Source of the DNA: a virus
Length of the DNA: 37,157 nt
Strand: one strand, 5' to 3'
IMG/VR virus record: IMGVR_UViG_3300042111_000276
Coordinates: 1-37,157 of that record
Shown here: positions 1-7,317 of the stretch, piece by piece
How positions within the stretch are numbered: position 1 is the stretch's first letter
Layout: each line of letters opens with the position of its first letter
The notes under the pieces: generated by a model
What the model was told of the DNA's origin: nothing
The model's database searches: none
The model's input: the letters and a program-made list of their open reading frames with translations, nothing else
Translations under genes and position numbers: made by a program

Positions 1-292
1 GTTCTGCGAATACGGTGTTGAAGTCGGATGGTACGGATGCGTCGTGGGGGACGATTGCTGATGCGAACATTGGTTCGGCGGCGGCGATTGACGCGTCGAA
101 GCTTGCTAATGCTCCTATCAACGATCAGACTGCTTCGTACACGCTTGTGGCTGGTGACCGCAATAAGCGTGTGGTGATGAACGTCGCATCAGCCAACACG
201 GTCACCGTCAACAACTCCATCTTCTCGGCAGGCGACACGATCTTCATCGCGAACAAGGGCGCAGGCACCTCGACCATTACGGCAGGTGCGGG
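1..292. repeat. Left copy of the terminal direct repeat (circularity overlap)
   Basis: These 292 bases recur at 36866-37157 without any insertion or deletion. Six positions differ: 95, 107, 130, 257, 275 and 287 (partners 36960, 36972, 36995, 37122, 37140, 37152). Both copies lie in the same reading frame of the tail-fibre gene. Joining the end to the start restores one uninterrupted gene, so this is most simply the overlap of a circular or circularly permuted genome assembled from a mixed population. A real second partial gene copy is the less likely alternative. Confidence 0.9.
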
Positions 293-1223
293 CGTCACCA
301 TCAACACAGCGGGCTCACTTGCATTGGCGCAATACGGAGGCGGCACGCTCGTTGCACTGTCGGCGTCAACCTTCACATTTTTTCTAGCAAGTGGCGAAGC
401 AATCCCTTCGACGGTTGATTATCTAGTCGTCGCTGGTGGCGGCGGCGGCGGTACTGGTCTTGGTGGACAATACAACGGCGGTGGTGGTGGTGCTGGTGGT
501 CTGCGTAGCACAGTCACAGCTACTGGCGGTGGCGGTTCACTCGAAACCGCTTTTAGCGTTACGAGCGGTGTCACTTACACAATCACGGTTGGCGGTGGTG
601 GTGCTAGTTCGACAAGCGGAACAGATAGTTCTATTGCTGGTACAGGTCTAACAACGATTACATCGACTGGCGGTGGTCGAGGTGCTACGTCGGTTGCAGC
701 CGCCACAGGTGGTTCAGGTGGCGGTGGCGCTTCGACTGGTGGTACCGGCGCTGGCACAGGCGCGGCAGGCACAACCAATCAAGGTTTCGCTGGTTCTAAT
801 GGTGGCGGCTCGTCTGCGTTTGTGGCTGGAGGTGGCGGTGGTGCTGCTGAAATCGGTGGTACAGACGGCGCAGGTGAGGGCGGCGACGGTGTAGCAGTCG
901 CAATAACCGGTACTTCGACTACCTATGCTGGCGGCGGTGGTGGTGGCGCAACGACTGGTGCAGGCGGCGGCGGCGCTGGCGGTGGCGGTGCTGGATCATC
1001 GTCGGGAGCCGGATCGTCAGGAACAATAAATCTAGGAGGCGGTGGCGGCGGTGGCGCGGCAAGCGCTAGCGGCGCTGGTGGTGCTGGCGGTAAAGGTGTT
1101 GTTGTCATTCGCCAACTAAAAAGTGCAAAGTTTCCAACAACGTGCACAGCCCAAAGCGTGACTGTAACCGCAACCGAATACGTGTTCGTATTCAATGACT
1201 CTGGCACTATCGGGTGGTCATAA
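3..1223 (+). CDS. Tail fibre / receptor-binding protein with glycine-rich domain (5' end at window edge)
   Basis: This is the C-terminal three quarters of the gene that starts at 36484. The frame is open from base 3, and the joined gene would be about 534 residues. An N-terminal part of the type GSANTVLKSDGTDASWG is typical of phage tail fibres. It is followed by a beta-rich stretch (nt 130-420), then a long glycine-rich region (nt about 420-1110) that begins with YLVVAGGGGGG, the hallmark of the Gly-rich domain found in phage adhesins. The C-terminus (VFVFNDSGTIGWS) looks like a folded cap. Such glycine-rich lattices form polyglycine-type stalks or tips that touch the host surface. An internal ATG at 15 is not the real start. 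The stop TAA overlaps the ATG of the next gene. I am sure it is a tail adhesin; its exact receptor is unknown. Confidence 0.85.
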   Translation, partial: SANTVLKSDGTDASWGTIADANIGSAAAIDASKLANAPINDQTASYTLVAGDRNKRVVMNVASANTVTVNNSIFSAGDTIFIANKGAGTSTITAGAGVTINTAGSLALAQYGGGTLVALSASTFTFFLASGEAIPSTVDYLVVAGGGGGGTGLGGQYNGGGGGAGGLRSTVTATGGGGSLETAFSVTSGVTYTITVGGGGASSTSGTDSSIAGTGLTTITSTGGGRGATSVAAATGGSGGGGASTGGTGAGTGAAGTTNQGFAGSNGGGSSAFVAGGGGGAAEIGGTDGAGEGGDGVAVAITGTSTTYAGGGGGGATTGAGGGGAGGGGAGSSSGAGSSGTINLGGGGGGGAASASGAGGAGGKGVVVIRQLKSAKFPTTCTAQSVTVTATEYVFVFNDSGTIGWS

Positions 1224-1489
1224 TGGCATACTTCGCTCAACTAGACGACAACAACACGGTGCTGAGAGTTATTAGCGTGAGCAACGATGTGTGCGGCGAA
1301 CCGACACTCTCATTCCCTGACACTTGTGCGGCTGGTCGTGCGTTCATCGCCAACACACTGAAATTTGAAGGCGTGTGGAAGCAGACTTCGTACAACGGCA
1401 ACTTCCGTTCTAAATACGCTGGTATCGGTGATACCTATGATGCGGTGAACGATGTGTTCGTTTCACCGCAGAACGGAGCAGAAGAATGA
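1223..1489 (+). CDS. Conserved small phage protein following the tail fibre
   Basis: An 88-residue protein starting at the ATG at 1223, which overlaps the TAA of the tail fibre (TAATG). A GTG at 1214 in the same frame is possible but would overlap more. The sequence has an N-terminal MAYFAQLDDNNTVLRVISV strand and a C-terminal motif of the form WKQTSYNGNFRSKYAGIGDTYD. From memory this motif recurs in small proteins of cyanophages, pelagiphages and other environmental phages, where the function is unknown but a virion or tail-associated role is usual. Its position between tail fibre and lysis genes fits that. The stop overlaps the ATG of the next gene by four bases, which suggests translational coupling. 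Confidence 0.75.
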   Translation: MAYFAQLDDNNTVLRVISVSNDVCGEPTLSFPDTCAAGRAFIANTLKFEGVWKQTSYNGNFRSKYAGIGDTYDAVNDVFVSPQNGAEE

Positions 1490-1686
1490 AACTCTCGAAC
1501 CAACACAAGGCAGCCCTCGCGTCATACGTCCGCAGCGTGGTTGGCGCAGTTGCGGCAGTCGTCGCCACCGGCAACTACGCACCCGAAGACCTAGCGAAAG
1601 CCGCGGTCGCCGCACTTCTCCCGCCGCTCCTCCGCTGGGCGAACCCAAAGGACTCGTCGTTCGGTCGCGGCAGTGAAGCCGCGTAA
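1486..1686 (+). CDS. Putative holin
   Basis: A 66-residue protein. A hydrophobic stretch around residues 14-27 (VRSVVGAVAAVVATG) and a second one around 37-51 (AAVAALLPPLLRW) could give one or two membrane segments, and the ends are charged. Holins oligomerise in the cytoplasmic membrane and open holes that let the endolysin or its signal reach the wall. The call rests on size, hydrophobicity and position directly upstream of an endolysin; small holins of actinophages have the same plan. The ATG overlaps the previous stop (ATGA) and the gene overlaps the endolysin start by 14 bases. It could also be another small membrane protein. Confidence 0.6.
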   Translation: MKLSNQHKAALASYVRSVVGAVAAVVATGNYAPEDLAKAAVAALLPPLLRWANPKDSSFGRGSEAA

Positions 1687-2140
1687 ATACACCGGCACCA
1701 GCGACGGCCCAGCCAAAGCCAAACGGCCAGGCACCGAACAGTTCGTCCGCGAAGTCTGCGCTCTGTCGGGCGGCGCACTTTGGAACAACGGCACCTGGGT
1801 CGTGCGCAACATGCAAGGCAAAACCAGTCTCTCCGTCCACGCAACAGGTAGAGCAATGGATTTGTCGTGGCGCGGCAAATCCAACGGCAGAAAACACGCC
1901 GAACGCATCATGGACACCCTCGTCGCCAACAACCAACTACTCGGCGTCGAAATGATCCTCGACTACTGGGAAGGTTTCGGCAGGGGCTGGCGTTGCGACC
2001 GCCAACAATGGCAGGTCTACGACAAACCGACAATCACCGGCGCACCAGGCGGCGACTGGATACACGTAGAAATCTCACCGAGAATGGCGGACACACCACA
2101 CAGGGTGACCGCCGCGTTTGCTAAGGTGAACATGATTTGA
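1673..2140 (+). CDS. Endolysin, peptidase M15-like (VanY / L-Ala-D-Glu or D-Ala peptidase fold)
   Basis: A 155-residue protein starting at GTG 1673. It carries the M15 zinc-site pattern SxHxxGxAxDL (His56, Asp63 in SVHATGRAMDL) and a downstream HxE-type segment GDWIHVE (His131), together the three expected zinc ligands. M15 peptidases cut peptide cross-links of peptidoglycan, and stand-alone versions of this size serve as phage endolysins. The N-terminal 20 residues are basic and probably flexible. There is no signal peptide, so export depends on a holin, and the putative holin gene lies just upstream. A separate wall-binding domain is not visible. Family call good; exact bond cut not determinable. 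Confidence 0.82.
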   Translation: MKPRKYTGTSDGPAKAKRPGTEQFVREVCALSGGALWNNGTWVVRNMQGKTSLSVHATGRAMDLSWRGKSNGRKHAERIMDTLVANNQLLGVEMILDYWEGFGRGWRCDRQQWQVYDKPTITGAPGGDWIHVEISPRMADTPHRVTAAFAKVNMI

Positions 2141-2141
2141 C

Positions 2142-2429
2142 ATGGACATGGCCGTCGCAAGCATCATCGTCGCCGTAATAACGGCAGTCGGCGGCATCAT
2201 CGTCGCAGCCATCAGCAAGTTCCGCAAGGAAAACCACGACGACCACGCCTACGTCCGCGGCCTGCTGACAATGCTCTACAAATCCCAAAACCGTATCGAA
2301 ACGAAGGTGGACAAGGTTGACGAACGCCTCACCAGTCACCTAGAGTTCCACGCCTCGGAGGGGATGCTTGACAATGGGCGAACAATACAGCAAAATGGAA
2401 CTGAAGCAACTGGCGAAGTTTCTTCGTAA
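2142..2429 (+). CDS. Membrane-anchored coiled-coil protein of the lysis region
   Basis: A 95-residue protein with one strong N-terminal membrane segment (about residues 4-24, VASIIVAVITAVGGIIVAAI), then a charged stretch rich in His and Asp, and a heptad-like segment (RIETKVDKVDERLTSHLEF, residues 54-72) that could form a short coiled coil. Starts at ATG 2142; ATG 2148 is also in frame. The plan resembles DUF2746-like membrane proteins that follow endolysins in actinophages. A second holin, antiholin or spanin-like role is plausible from position alone. The last 60 bases overlap the next small gene in another frame. Confidence 0.6.
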   Translation: MDMAVASIIVAVITAVGGIIVAAISKFRKENHDDHAYVRGLLTMLYKSQNRIETKVDKVDERLTSHLEFHASEGMLDNGRTIQQNGTEATGEVSS

Positions 2430-2532
2430 GGTATACCCCGGAGTGTCCGACCAAGACCAACTGTGGGCGCTGATAGAAAAAACAGAACAACTAATCAAGG
2501 GGAAGCATGGAACAGAAAACCGCAGGCGCTGA
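2374..2532 (+). CDS. Small hypothetical protein (52 aa)
   Basis: ATG 2374 is preceded by a purine-rich GGAGGGG at 2357-2363. The frame codes for 52 residues and stops with TGA at 2530-2532. The product is helical-looking and polar (MGEQYSKMELKQLAKFLRKV at the N-terminus, then a segment with IEKTEQLIKGK). It overlaps the end of the upstream membrane protein and the start of the DUF6378-like gene in other frames, as is common in this genome. No family recognised. It fills what would otherwise be a gap between 2429 and 2507, which supports it being real. Confidence 0.5.
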   Translation: MGEQYSKMELKQLAKFLRKVYPGVSDQDQLWALIEKTEQLIKGKHGTENRRR

Positions 2533-2809
2533 AATTGTTCGAGAGGCGCATGATCTAATTGTCGGCTCGCGACAAGCAGAATACAACCATCCATACCACG
2601 ACTATTCAAGAACGGCCGATATTTTCAGGGCGATCACCGGCGTTTCTCTTTCGCCGGAACAAGCAATTTTGTTCATGGTCGCAGTCAAACTTTCGCGCAT
2701 TGCCAACGAATTAGATATCGGCCTGGAAGTACCGGACAACACGCGCGATGCCATTGGTTATCTTGGTTGCCTGAACATGGTAAGGACGGTGCGTCGTGGG
2801 ATTTCTTGA
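2507..2809 (+). CDS. DUF6378-like protein
   Basis: A 100-residue protein starting at ATG 2507 after a good ribosome site (AAGGGGAAGC). It has the pattern of DUF6378 proteins of phages: an N-terminal helix EIVREAHDLIVGSRQAEYNHP, then DYSRTADIFRAITG, SPEQAILFMVAVKLSRIAN and a final DAIGYLGCLNMV. The alternation of helices with acidic and histidine residues resembles small all-alpha (MazG-like) nucleotide pyrophosphohydrolases, but that link is only an inference. These proteins usually sit next to DNA metabolism genes, as here. Confidence 0.7.
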   Translation: MEQKTAGAEIVREAHDLIVGSRQAEYNHPYHDYSRTADIFRAITGVSLSPEQAILFMVAVKLSRIANELDIGLEVPDNTRDAIGYLGCLNMVRTVRRGIS

Positions 2810-3023
2810 TGAAGCAAAGACGCTTTCGTTGTCGTCCGGCAAGCACGACGAGATACGCGCCAAACTGGAACCAAGGGATTACAAGGAATTTGTTGCCGCG
2901 CTTGGTGATCCGGACATCTCCAACGTAGGGATTGCAAAGGCGCTGAAGAAACGCGGCATCGAGTGCGCGCCCAATACGATTGCAAGAATTAGGGAAAGGA
3001 CACAGAGCGATGTCAATGAGTGA
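2796..3023 (+). CDS. Small putative DNA-binding protein
   Basis: A 75-residue protein from GTG 2796, overlapping the upstream stop by 14 bases, with AAGGA at 2782-2786 as a likely ribosome site. The C-terminal half reads like a helix-turn-helix (ISNVGIAKALKKRGIECAPN followed by TIARIRE), similar to small phage proteins that precede recombination nucleases in actinophages. An ALEPRDYKEF-type segment precedes it. It may be a regulator or accessory of the recombination module. No specific family can be named. Confidence 0.6.
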   Translation: MGFLDEAKTLSLSSGKHDEIRAKLEPRDYKEFVAALGDPDISNVGIAKALKKRGIECAPNTIARIRERTQSDVNE

Positions 3024-4008
3024 GGACGCCAGGTACGAAGACGAGATATCGCTTCTCAAGGCCGCCTTGCAGCGGGCGCAACGCGCGGAAGCAAGAGCCA
3101 AACGCAAGAACGACGACCTGGTTGATGCGGTGTACAAGGCAGCACATCAGGCAATGCTCGTTCAGCCGCGCATAAACGTCAAGCCATACAAGCCAAAGAA
3201 GAAAGGGCGCGCAGAAGTTGCATTGGTGCATCTTACGGATTGGCAGGCGGGCAAGGTGTCGGTGTCGTACAACATTGAAGTGCTTCGCAAACGCATGGCA
3301 CAAATGGTCGACAAGGTCATGGCGCTCACCGACATTCAACGAGCCCATCATCCGGTCAACGACTGCGTGTTGGTTCTGGGTGGCGACATGGTGGAGGGAC
3401 TGACTGTGTTTCCCGGGCAACAATACGAGATCGAGGCACACCTGTTCGAGCAGTTGTTCTCTGTCGCCAGCATCATCGAGCAATGTGTGCATGCGCTGGC
3501 TGGTCATTTCCGCAAGGTGCACGTGGTGTGCGAGTACGGGAACCACGGGCGCATTGGTCGCAAGGGGGACATGCCATCCGCGGACAACGTTGATCGCATG
3601 GCATACAAGATTGCATCTGAACGGTGTGCGCATCTCAAGCACGTAACGTGGCAACAATCCGCCGACTGGTACCAGATTGCCACCATTGGCAACTACAAAC
3701 TCCTGGTCGTTCATGGCGACGAGATTCCTTCGTTCGGTGGACAGACTCCGTCGTACTCGATATTGCGCAAGTGCAATGCTTGGGCTACGTTCATGGAGTT
3801 TGATGATGCGGTTCTTGGTCATTTCCACACGCCCATAAATTTGACCATGGCAAATGGTGGGCGCATTTGGGTCACCGGGAGTCCGGAATCGGACAATCAA
3901 TACGCCAAATCGTTTGTTGCTGCGGTGGGCAAACCATCGCAGCGTCTAATGTTTGTCGACCCAGAGAAGGGTAGGGTGACCTGTGAATATGTCTGCTGGC
4001 TCGATTAG
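3010..4008 (+). CDS. Calcineurin-like metallophosphoesterase (SbcD/Mre11-type candidate)
   Basis: A 332-residue protein from ATG 3010 (GGAAAGGA upstream); an ATG at 2980 lies deep inside the previous gene. All five metal-binding blocks of the calcineurin-like phosphoesterase fold are visible: HLTDWQ (Asp77), GGDMVEG (Asp126), YGNHGR (Asn178-His179), VVHGDE (His235) and GHFH (His271, His273). Block one reads D-W-Q instead of the usual D-x-H. The first 60 residues are a charged helix, possibly a coiled coil. Phage enzymes of this type are usually DNA nucleases or repair factors related to SbcD/Mre11. No SbcC-like ATPase partner is present. The next genes code for an exonuclease, an annealing-protein candidate and a resolvase, so a DNA role is likely. 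Confidence 0.85.
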   Translation: MSMSEDARYEDEISLLKAALQRAQRAEARAKRKNDDLVDAVYKAAHQAMLVQPRINVKPYKPKKKGRAEVALVHLTDWQAGKVSVSYNIEVLRKRMAQMVDKVMALTDIQRAHHPVNDCVLVLGGDMVEGLTVFPGQQYEIEAHLFEQLFSVASIIEQCVHALAGHFRKVHVVCEYGNHGRIGRKGDMPSADNVDRMAYKIASERCAHLKHVTWQQSADWYQIATIGNYKLLVVHGDEIPSFGGQTPSYSILRKCNAWATFMEFDDAVLGHFHTPINLTMANGGRIWVTGSPESDNQYAKSFVAAVGKPSQRLMFVDPEKGRVTCEYVCWLD

Positions 4009-4288
4009 TCCGTGCCCGTGGTCCCTGGTTGCAATTCATTGGACCGACGCGTTTGACTCAGAGAACGGTTGGATATGCATACGGGAATACAAACCCAAGT
4101 CATGCGAGGTGGTTTCGGTGGGCTTCCTCTATCCAGATGCCCTGGATGGTTACATCTCGATCACCGGTTCCTACATGCCGGACGAGTTGCCGGAAATGGA
4201 AACGGTCGGTATGATTACGCACATACCATGCGCGATGGTCAAAAAAATCGTCGTGCTTGAACAACCCAACTGGAGTCAACCCAGCTAA
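3989..4288 (+). CDS. Conserved small phage protein of unknown function
   Basis: Encodes 99 residues from ATG 3989; GTG 3983 in the same frame is an alternative, and AGGGTAGGGTG lies just upstream. It overlaps the end of the metallophosphoesterase gene. Features are an N-terminal block WSLVAIHWTDAFD, a middle strand CEVVSVGFLYPDALDGYISI and a C-terminal IPCAMVKKIVVL. Small proteins with an HWxDA-type N-terminus and a VGFL strand occur widely in phages near DNA metabolism genes; none has a function known to me. It is probably a small beta-rich domain. Confidence 0.65.
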   Translation: MSAGSISPCPWSLVAIHWTDAFDSENGWICIREYKPKSCEVVSVGFLYPDALDGYISITGSYMPDELPEMETVGMITHIPCAMVKKIVVLEQPNWSQPS

Positions 4289-4304
4289 AACCCAAAGGAG
4301 AAAC

Positions 4305-5249
4305 ATGAACAACCGAACAATCAAGAAGCCCGCGCACGGGAGCGAACAGTGGCTTGCAACAAGATGGAAGGACGAGAACAATCTCGCCAGGATTTCTGCA
4401 TCCGTAGCAGCGGCGGTGCATGGTTGTCACCCGTACACAACCGGGGCCGATTTGGCAGTCGAGTTATTGTCGGACACCCCACCGACACCACAGCCAGAGA
4501 ACAGGGCGATGATGCGGGGCAACACACTTGAGACACCGATAAGGGATTGGGCTGCAAAGTTGTTGGGTCGCGGACTCAGCACCCCGGTAGTCATGCACGT
4601 GTACGAAGAGGACGGCGTACGTCTCATTGCCACGCTCGATGCGATTGATGACGACGGCGGGGTCTTTGAGATCAAGACGACGCGCAAACGATGGAACAAC
4701 AAACTGCCGGACCATTGGTATTGGCAGGGCGTACAACAGGCAATCTGTGCCAACGTCGACAAAATCACCTGGGTCGTGTTCGACAGCGACCTCGACCTGC
4801 AGTTTCACGAACAAAGGGTGACCAGTGATGAGAAACGCCTGCACATAGAAAAGTGCCGCAACTTTCTTGCAGCCATCGACATGGGCATGGTTCCGGATGA
4901 TGCGTCGATGAACTATGAAAACGTATCCGACCTGTTTCCCAGGGGGCAAGGCACGAGCATTGAATTGAATGATGAATGTGCAGAACTGCTCCGGAACTAC
5001 AACAAGATGCAGGCAACCATAGCATCCCTTGAAGAGACATGCAAAGACATCAAGACGCGATTGTGCCAACAGCTTGGTGATTCTGAGTACGGTCACGTTG
5101 ACGGTCAGCTTGCGTGCACGTGGAAGACTGCGACCCGCACCTCATTCGATACCAAGAAGTTTGAGTTGGAACATCCGGCGCTTGCCGCTAGATTCAGGAA
5201 ACAAACCACGTATCGAACGTTCCGTTCGGTCGAAGCAAAAGGAGAATGA
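4305..5249 (+). CDS. YqaJ-family viral recombinase (exonuclease)
   Basis: A 314-residue protein. ATG 4305 is preceded by AAAGGAG at the right distance, so the upstream in-frame ATG at 4257 is rejected. The YqaJ/lambda-exonuclease pattern is complete: GSEQWLATR (residues 12-20), ISAS (30-33), RGNTLE with Glu76, ATLDA with Asp112, and FEIKT with Glu122 and Lys124, the metal-binding and catalytic residues of a PD-(D/E)xK nuclease. The C-terminal 100 residues are helical and end in a strand-rich tail. Such enzymes chew 5' ends of duplex DNA and hand single strands to an annealing protein, and the next gene is a candidate for that partner. Together they would form a Red-like recombination pair. 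Confidence 0.9.
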   Translation: MNNRTIKKPAHGSEQWLATRWKDENNLARISASVAAAVHGCHPYTTGADLAVELLSDTPPTPQPENRAMMRGNTLETPIRDWAAKLLGRGLSTPVVMHVYEEDGVRLIATLDAIDDDGGVFEIKTTRKRWNNKLPDHWYWQGVQQAICANVDKITWVVFDSDLDLQFHEQRVTSDEKRLHIEKCRNFLAAIDMGMVPDDASMNYENVSDLFPRGQGTSIELNDECAELLRNYNKMQATIASLEETCKDIKTRLCQQLGDSEYGHVDGQLACTWKTATRTSFDTKKFELEHPALAARFRKQTTYRTFRSVEAKGE

Positions 5250-5250
5250 C

Positions 5251-6045
5251 ATGAGGTTCAACCTCGACAACTACGAGACGGTGGAGGCGCGCCTCGCCAA
5301 GTTCTGGGAAATGTACCCGAACGGACAGGTGTTCACCGCCATCCATCACTACGACGCGGACAAGGTCGTGTTCCGTGCCGAGATATACAAGGACATCTCC
5401 GACCCGCGCCCCGTTGCCACGGGATACGCCGAGGAGATTCGCGACGCATCCCCGGTAAACCGAACATCGCACGTGGAAAATGCGGAGACCTCGGCAATCG
5501 GCAGGGCTCTCGCCAACTACATCTTTCAATCGAAGACCGCGCCCCGTCCGAGCCGGGAAGAGATGGCAAAGGTGGCACGACGGGAAGAACCAAAGTCGGA
5601 TGCCGATCTTCTTACGAGGTTCCGCGAGGCGTGCGCCAAGGCCGGGCTTGACCCGCAGGACGTTGCCAAATCTGCAGGCGTTGACCTGTATGAACTGACC
5701 AACGAGTCCATGCCCAAGTTGCGTGACGCGTTCAAGGCAATGCAACAGCCCAAGCCAGAGCCAGCCCCGGTTGGGGACAACCTCCTTGACAAAGTCAAAG
5801 AGGCTTTTCCTTCGGCCGAAGTCACCGATCAACCACAGGTCAAGGACCCAGATGCACCGGCAACGAACGCACAGATAGGCAAGCTGCGTGCGATGCTGTT
5901 GGCAAACGGTATTGGTGAGCGACCCAAACAGGTGGAGGCGGTAGCCGAGATAATCAATGCGCCACTTGCCAAACTTGACATGCTGACCAAGGGTCAAGCC
6001 AATGCCGCAATCAAGGCCCTTGATGCAAGGGCAAATCGTGGATGA
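5251..6045 (+). CDS. Rad52/Sak-like single-strand annealing protein candidate
   Basis: A 264-residue protein starting at ATG 5251, two bases after the exonuclease stop, with AAAGGAG upstream. The N-terminal 95 residues are conserved-looking: a helix (ETVEARLAKFWEMYP), a strand pair, TGYAEE (57-62), then VNRTSHVENAETSAIGRALA (69-88). The last segment resembles the helix of Rad52/Sak proteins with the pattern ESAxKxAETDAxKRAL. The call is inferred from this and from the partner exonuclease. A helical repeat (about 112-160), a proline-rich linker and a small C-terminal domain (about 205-260: NAQIGKLRAMLLANGIGE) follow. Annealing proteins coat single-stranded DNA and pair it with complementary strands. 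Confidence 0.6.
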   Translation: MRFNLDNYETVEARLAKFWEMYPNGQVFTAIHHYDADKVVFRAEIYKDISDPRPVATGYAEEIRDASPVNRTSHVENAETSAIGRALANYIFQSKTAPRPSREEMAKVARREEPKSDADLLTRFREACAKAGLDPQDVAKSAGVDLYELTNESMPKLRDAFKAMQQPKPEPAPVGDNLLDKVKEAFPSAEVTDQPQVKDPDAPATNAQIGKLRAMLLANGIGERPKQVEAVAEIINAPLAKLDMLTKGQANAAIKALDARANRG

Positions 6046-6487
6046 GCGCAAAGGTGAATGTCGGGGCAACAGGGACAAATGTTCCCTGGACAACTGCCCA
6101 TTGTTTGGCACTCTGGGAAGACCGGACCGACGTGGCATACGCCGAGTCAGAGGGTGTGCCGATCCTGCCGCTCGCGGTCGAAGAAATAGGAACAAAGGAG
6201 ATGCGAAAGCGCGTCGTGCCCGTAAAAAGCTGGGGTTGGGCGGTCACCTTACCCGCCACGAGGAGAACTGGGGTGGTGCTTTTCGTACCGAGATCAAGGC
6301 CGGCGCTCAGATCGGTCCGATTGCTACCCGTTTCCACGCCGCTAAAGCCCAGTCTGATGCGGCGAAAGCGCTGGGCGACATTCGCCCGTTCGTGATGGTC
6401 GCGATGCCGGATGGCACCACAGAGGGCATCGTGCTCATGACGTTGTCAGAATTTAGTGAACTTGTTAGTCTGGTAATCAACCCTTAG
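6038..6487 (+). CDS. Holliday-junction-resolvase-like PD-(D/E)xK nuclease
   Basis: I choose GTG 6038 (149 residues), overlapping the previous stop, with AAGGG six to eight bases upstream; ATG 6023 and 6002 are in-frame alternatives. The core has RNRNKGDAKARRARKKLGL (residues 48-66), RHEENWGG (73-80) and RTEIKAG with Glu85 and Lys87, the order expected for Hjc-like resolvases and other PD-(D/E)xK nucleases. An N-terminal cluster with Cys8, Cys15, Cys20 and Cys40 may bind zinc. The C-terminus (ALGDIRPFVMVAMPDGTTEG) matches actinophage proteins annotated as putative resolvases. It probably trims branched DNA from recombination before packaging. Confidence 0.7.
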   Translation: MDERKGECRGNRDKCSLDNCPLFGTLGRPDRRGIRRVRGCADPAARGRRNRNKGDAKARRARKKLGLGGHLTRHEENWGGAFRTEIKAGAQIGPIATRFHAAKAQSDAAKALGDIRPFVMVAMPDGTTEGIVLMTLSEFSELVSLVINP

Positions 6488-6497
6488 GACGGAACCA

Positions 6498-7043
6498 ATG
6501 GACCTTGTTGTTCGGATGTTTGCATTCATATCGGCCGTGTTCTTCGTGGTCGGTATTGGATCCAGGGACGATGTAGAAAGCGTCCCTGTGTCCACCACCA
6601 GCACGAGCACGGTTTTGGTAGGGGGGTCGTCTCCTTCCCTCGCCTACCAACCGGCCCCCACCACAACCACTACATATGCCATTCCGTCCACGGCTCGGTG
6701 TGGTCAGTGGTGGGGGCTGGCGATTGAAATTGGATGGACCGAAGAAGCAATGGAAACCCTTGACTACATAATGTGGCGGGAATCCCGCTGCGACCCCACC
6801 CAACACAACACCGAGCTGAATGCCGATGGTTCCACCGATGTCGGCCTGACCCAAATCAACGACCGCTCGTGGTGTTTGCCGACCCGCTGGTATCCGAAGG
6901 GATACTTGCAAACAGTCGGTTTGTTATCTAGCATTGGGTGCGAACAGTTGTTCGCTCCCGAAACAAACCTCAAGGCGGCAAAGGAAATCTATGACTACAC
7001 CAGAAAGCACGGAGGCACCGGCTTCGAAGCGTGGGGGTTATAG
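6498..7043 (+). CDS. Secreted lysozyme-like transglycosylase (SLT-type)
   Basis: A 181-residue protein from ATG 6498. The first 22 residues form a hydrophobic signal or anchor (VVRMFAFISAVFFVVGIG). A Ser/Thr/Pro-rich linker (about 25-65) precedes a lysozyme-like domain with the catalytic glutamate in IMWRESRCD (Glu95) and the GLTQIN motif followed by DRSWC. Cysteines at 68, 98 and later could form disulfides outside the cell. SLT enzymes cut the glycan strands of peptidoglycan. It lies far from the endolysin cassette and directly before a regulator, which is unusual for a lysis gene. It could act early on the host wall, or be a helper lysin or superinfection factor. Confidence 0.8.
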   Translation: MDLVVRMFAFISAVFFVVGIGSRDDVESVPVSTTSTSTVLVGGSSPSLAYQPAPTTTTTYAIPSTARCGQWWGLAIEIGWTEEAMETLDYIMWRESRCDPTQHNTELNADGSTDVGLTQINDRSWCLPTRWYPKGYLQTVGLLSSIGCEQLFAPETNLKAAKEIYDYTRKHGGTGFEAWGL

Positions 7044-7317
7044 CTACATGGAACTGATGAGCGAATGGCAACTCAACAACAGGGACTTTTCTTGGATGGA
7101 TTACGCGGCCTGCATCGGAGCCGACCAAAGTATCTTCTTTGCCGACACCGGTGGCTGGCACGCAAGACACGAGAAGGCGCGCGAGTATTGTGGGAAGTGC
7201 ATCGTGTACAAGAATTGCATGAAGTTTGCCATCGACAACCAGATTGAGTACGGTATTTGGGGCGGTCTATCACCGTCGCAGCGCAAAGCAAATGGAGGCA
7301 AGCATGTCGGAGAATGA
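6991..7317 (+). CDS. WhiB-family transcriptional regulator
   Basis: A 108-residue protein from ATG 6991, preceded by AAAGGA and overlapping the transglycosylase end by 53 bases. The four iron-sulfur cysteines are present as C-x25-C-x2-C-x5-C (Cys41, 67, 70, 76), followed by the GIWGG turn (88-92) and LSPSQRK. WhiB proteins bind a [4Fe-4S] cluster, contact the primary sigma factor and steer transcription. They are restricted to actinobacteria and their phages, so the gene fixes the host phylum. Phage WhiB proteins can interfere with host WhiB2 and septation (known for mycobacteriophage TM4). The basic C-terminus after the turn is short, so DNA contact may be weak. Confidence 0.93.
   Translation: MTTPESTEAPASKRGGYSYMELMSEWQLNNRDFSWMDYAACIGADQSIFFADTGGWHARHEKAREYCGKCIVYKNCMKFAIDNQIEYGIWGGLSPSQRKANGGKHVGE

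Noticed and set aside
3013-3900. A 295-codon open frame on the - strand
   Set aside because: It is antisense to a metallophosphoesterase with complete motifs; a second real gene here is unlikely.
5194-6195. A 333-codon open frame on the - strand
   Set aside because: It is opposite the annealing-protein gene, Arg/Leu/Gly-rich and without motifs.
6042-6395. A 117-codon + strand frame starting at ATG 6042
   Set aside because: It overlaps the resolvase gene, which has recognised motifs; its own product becomes Arg/Pro-rich and shadow-like.
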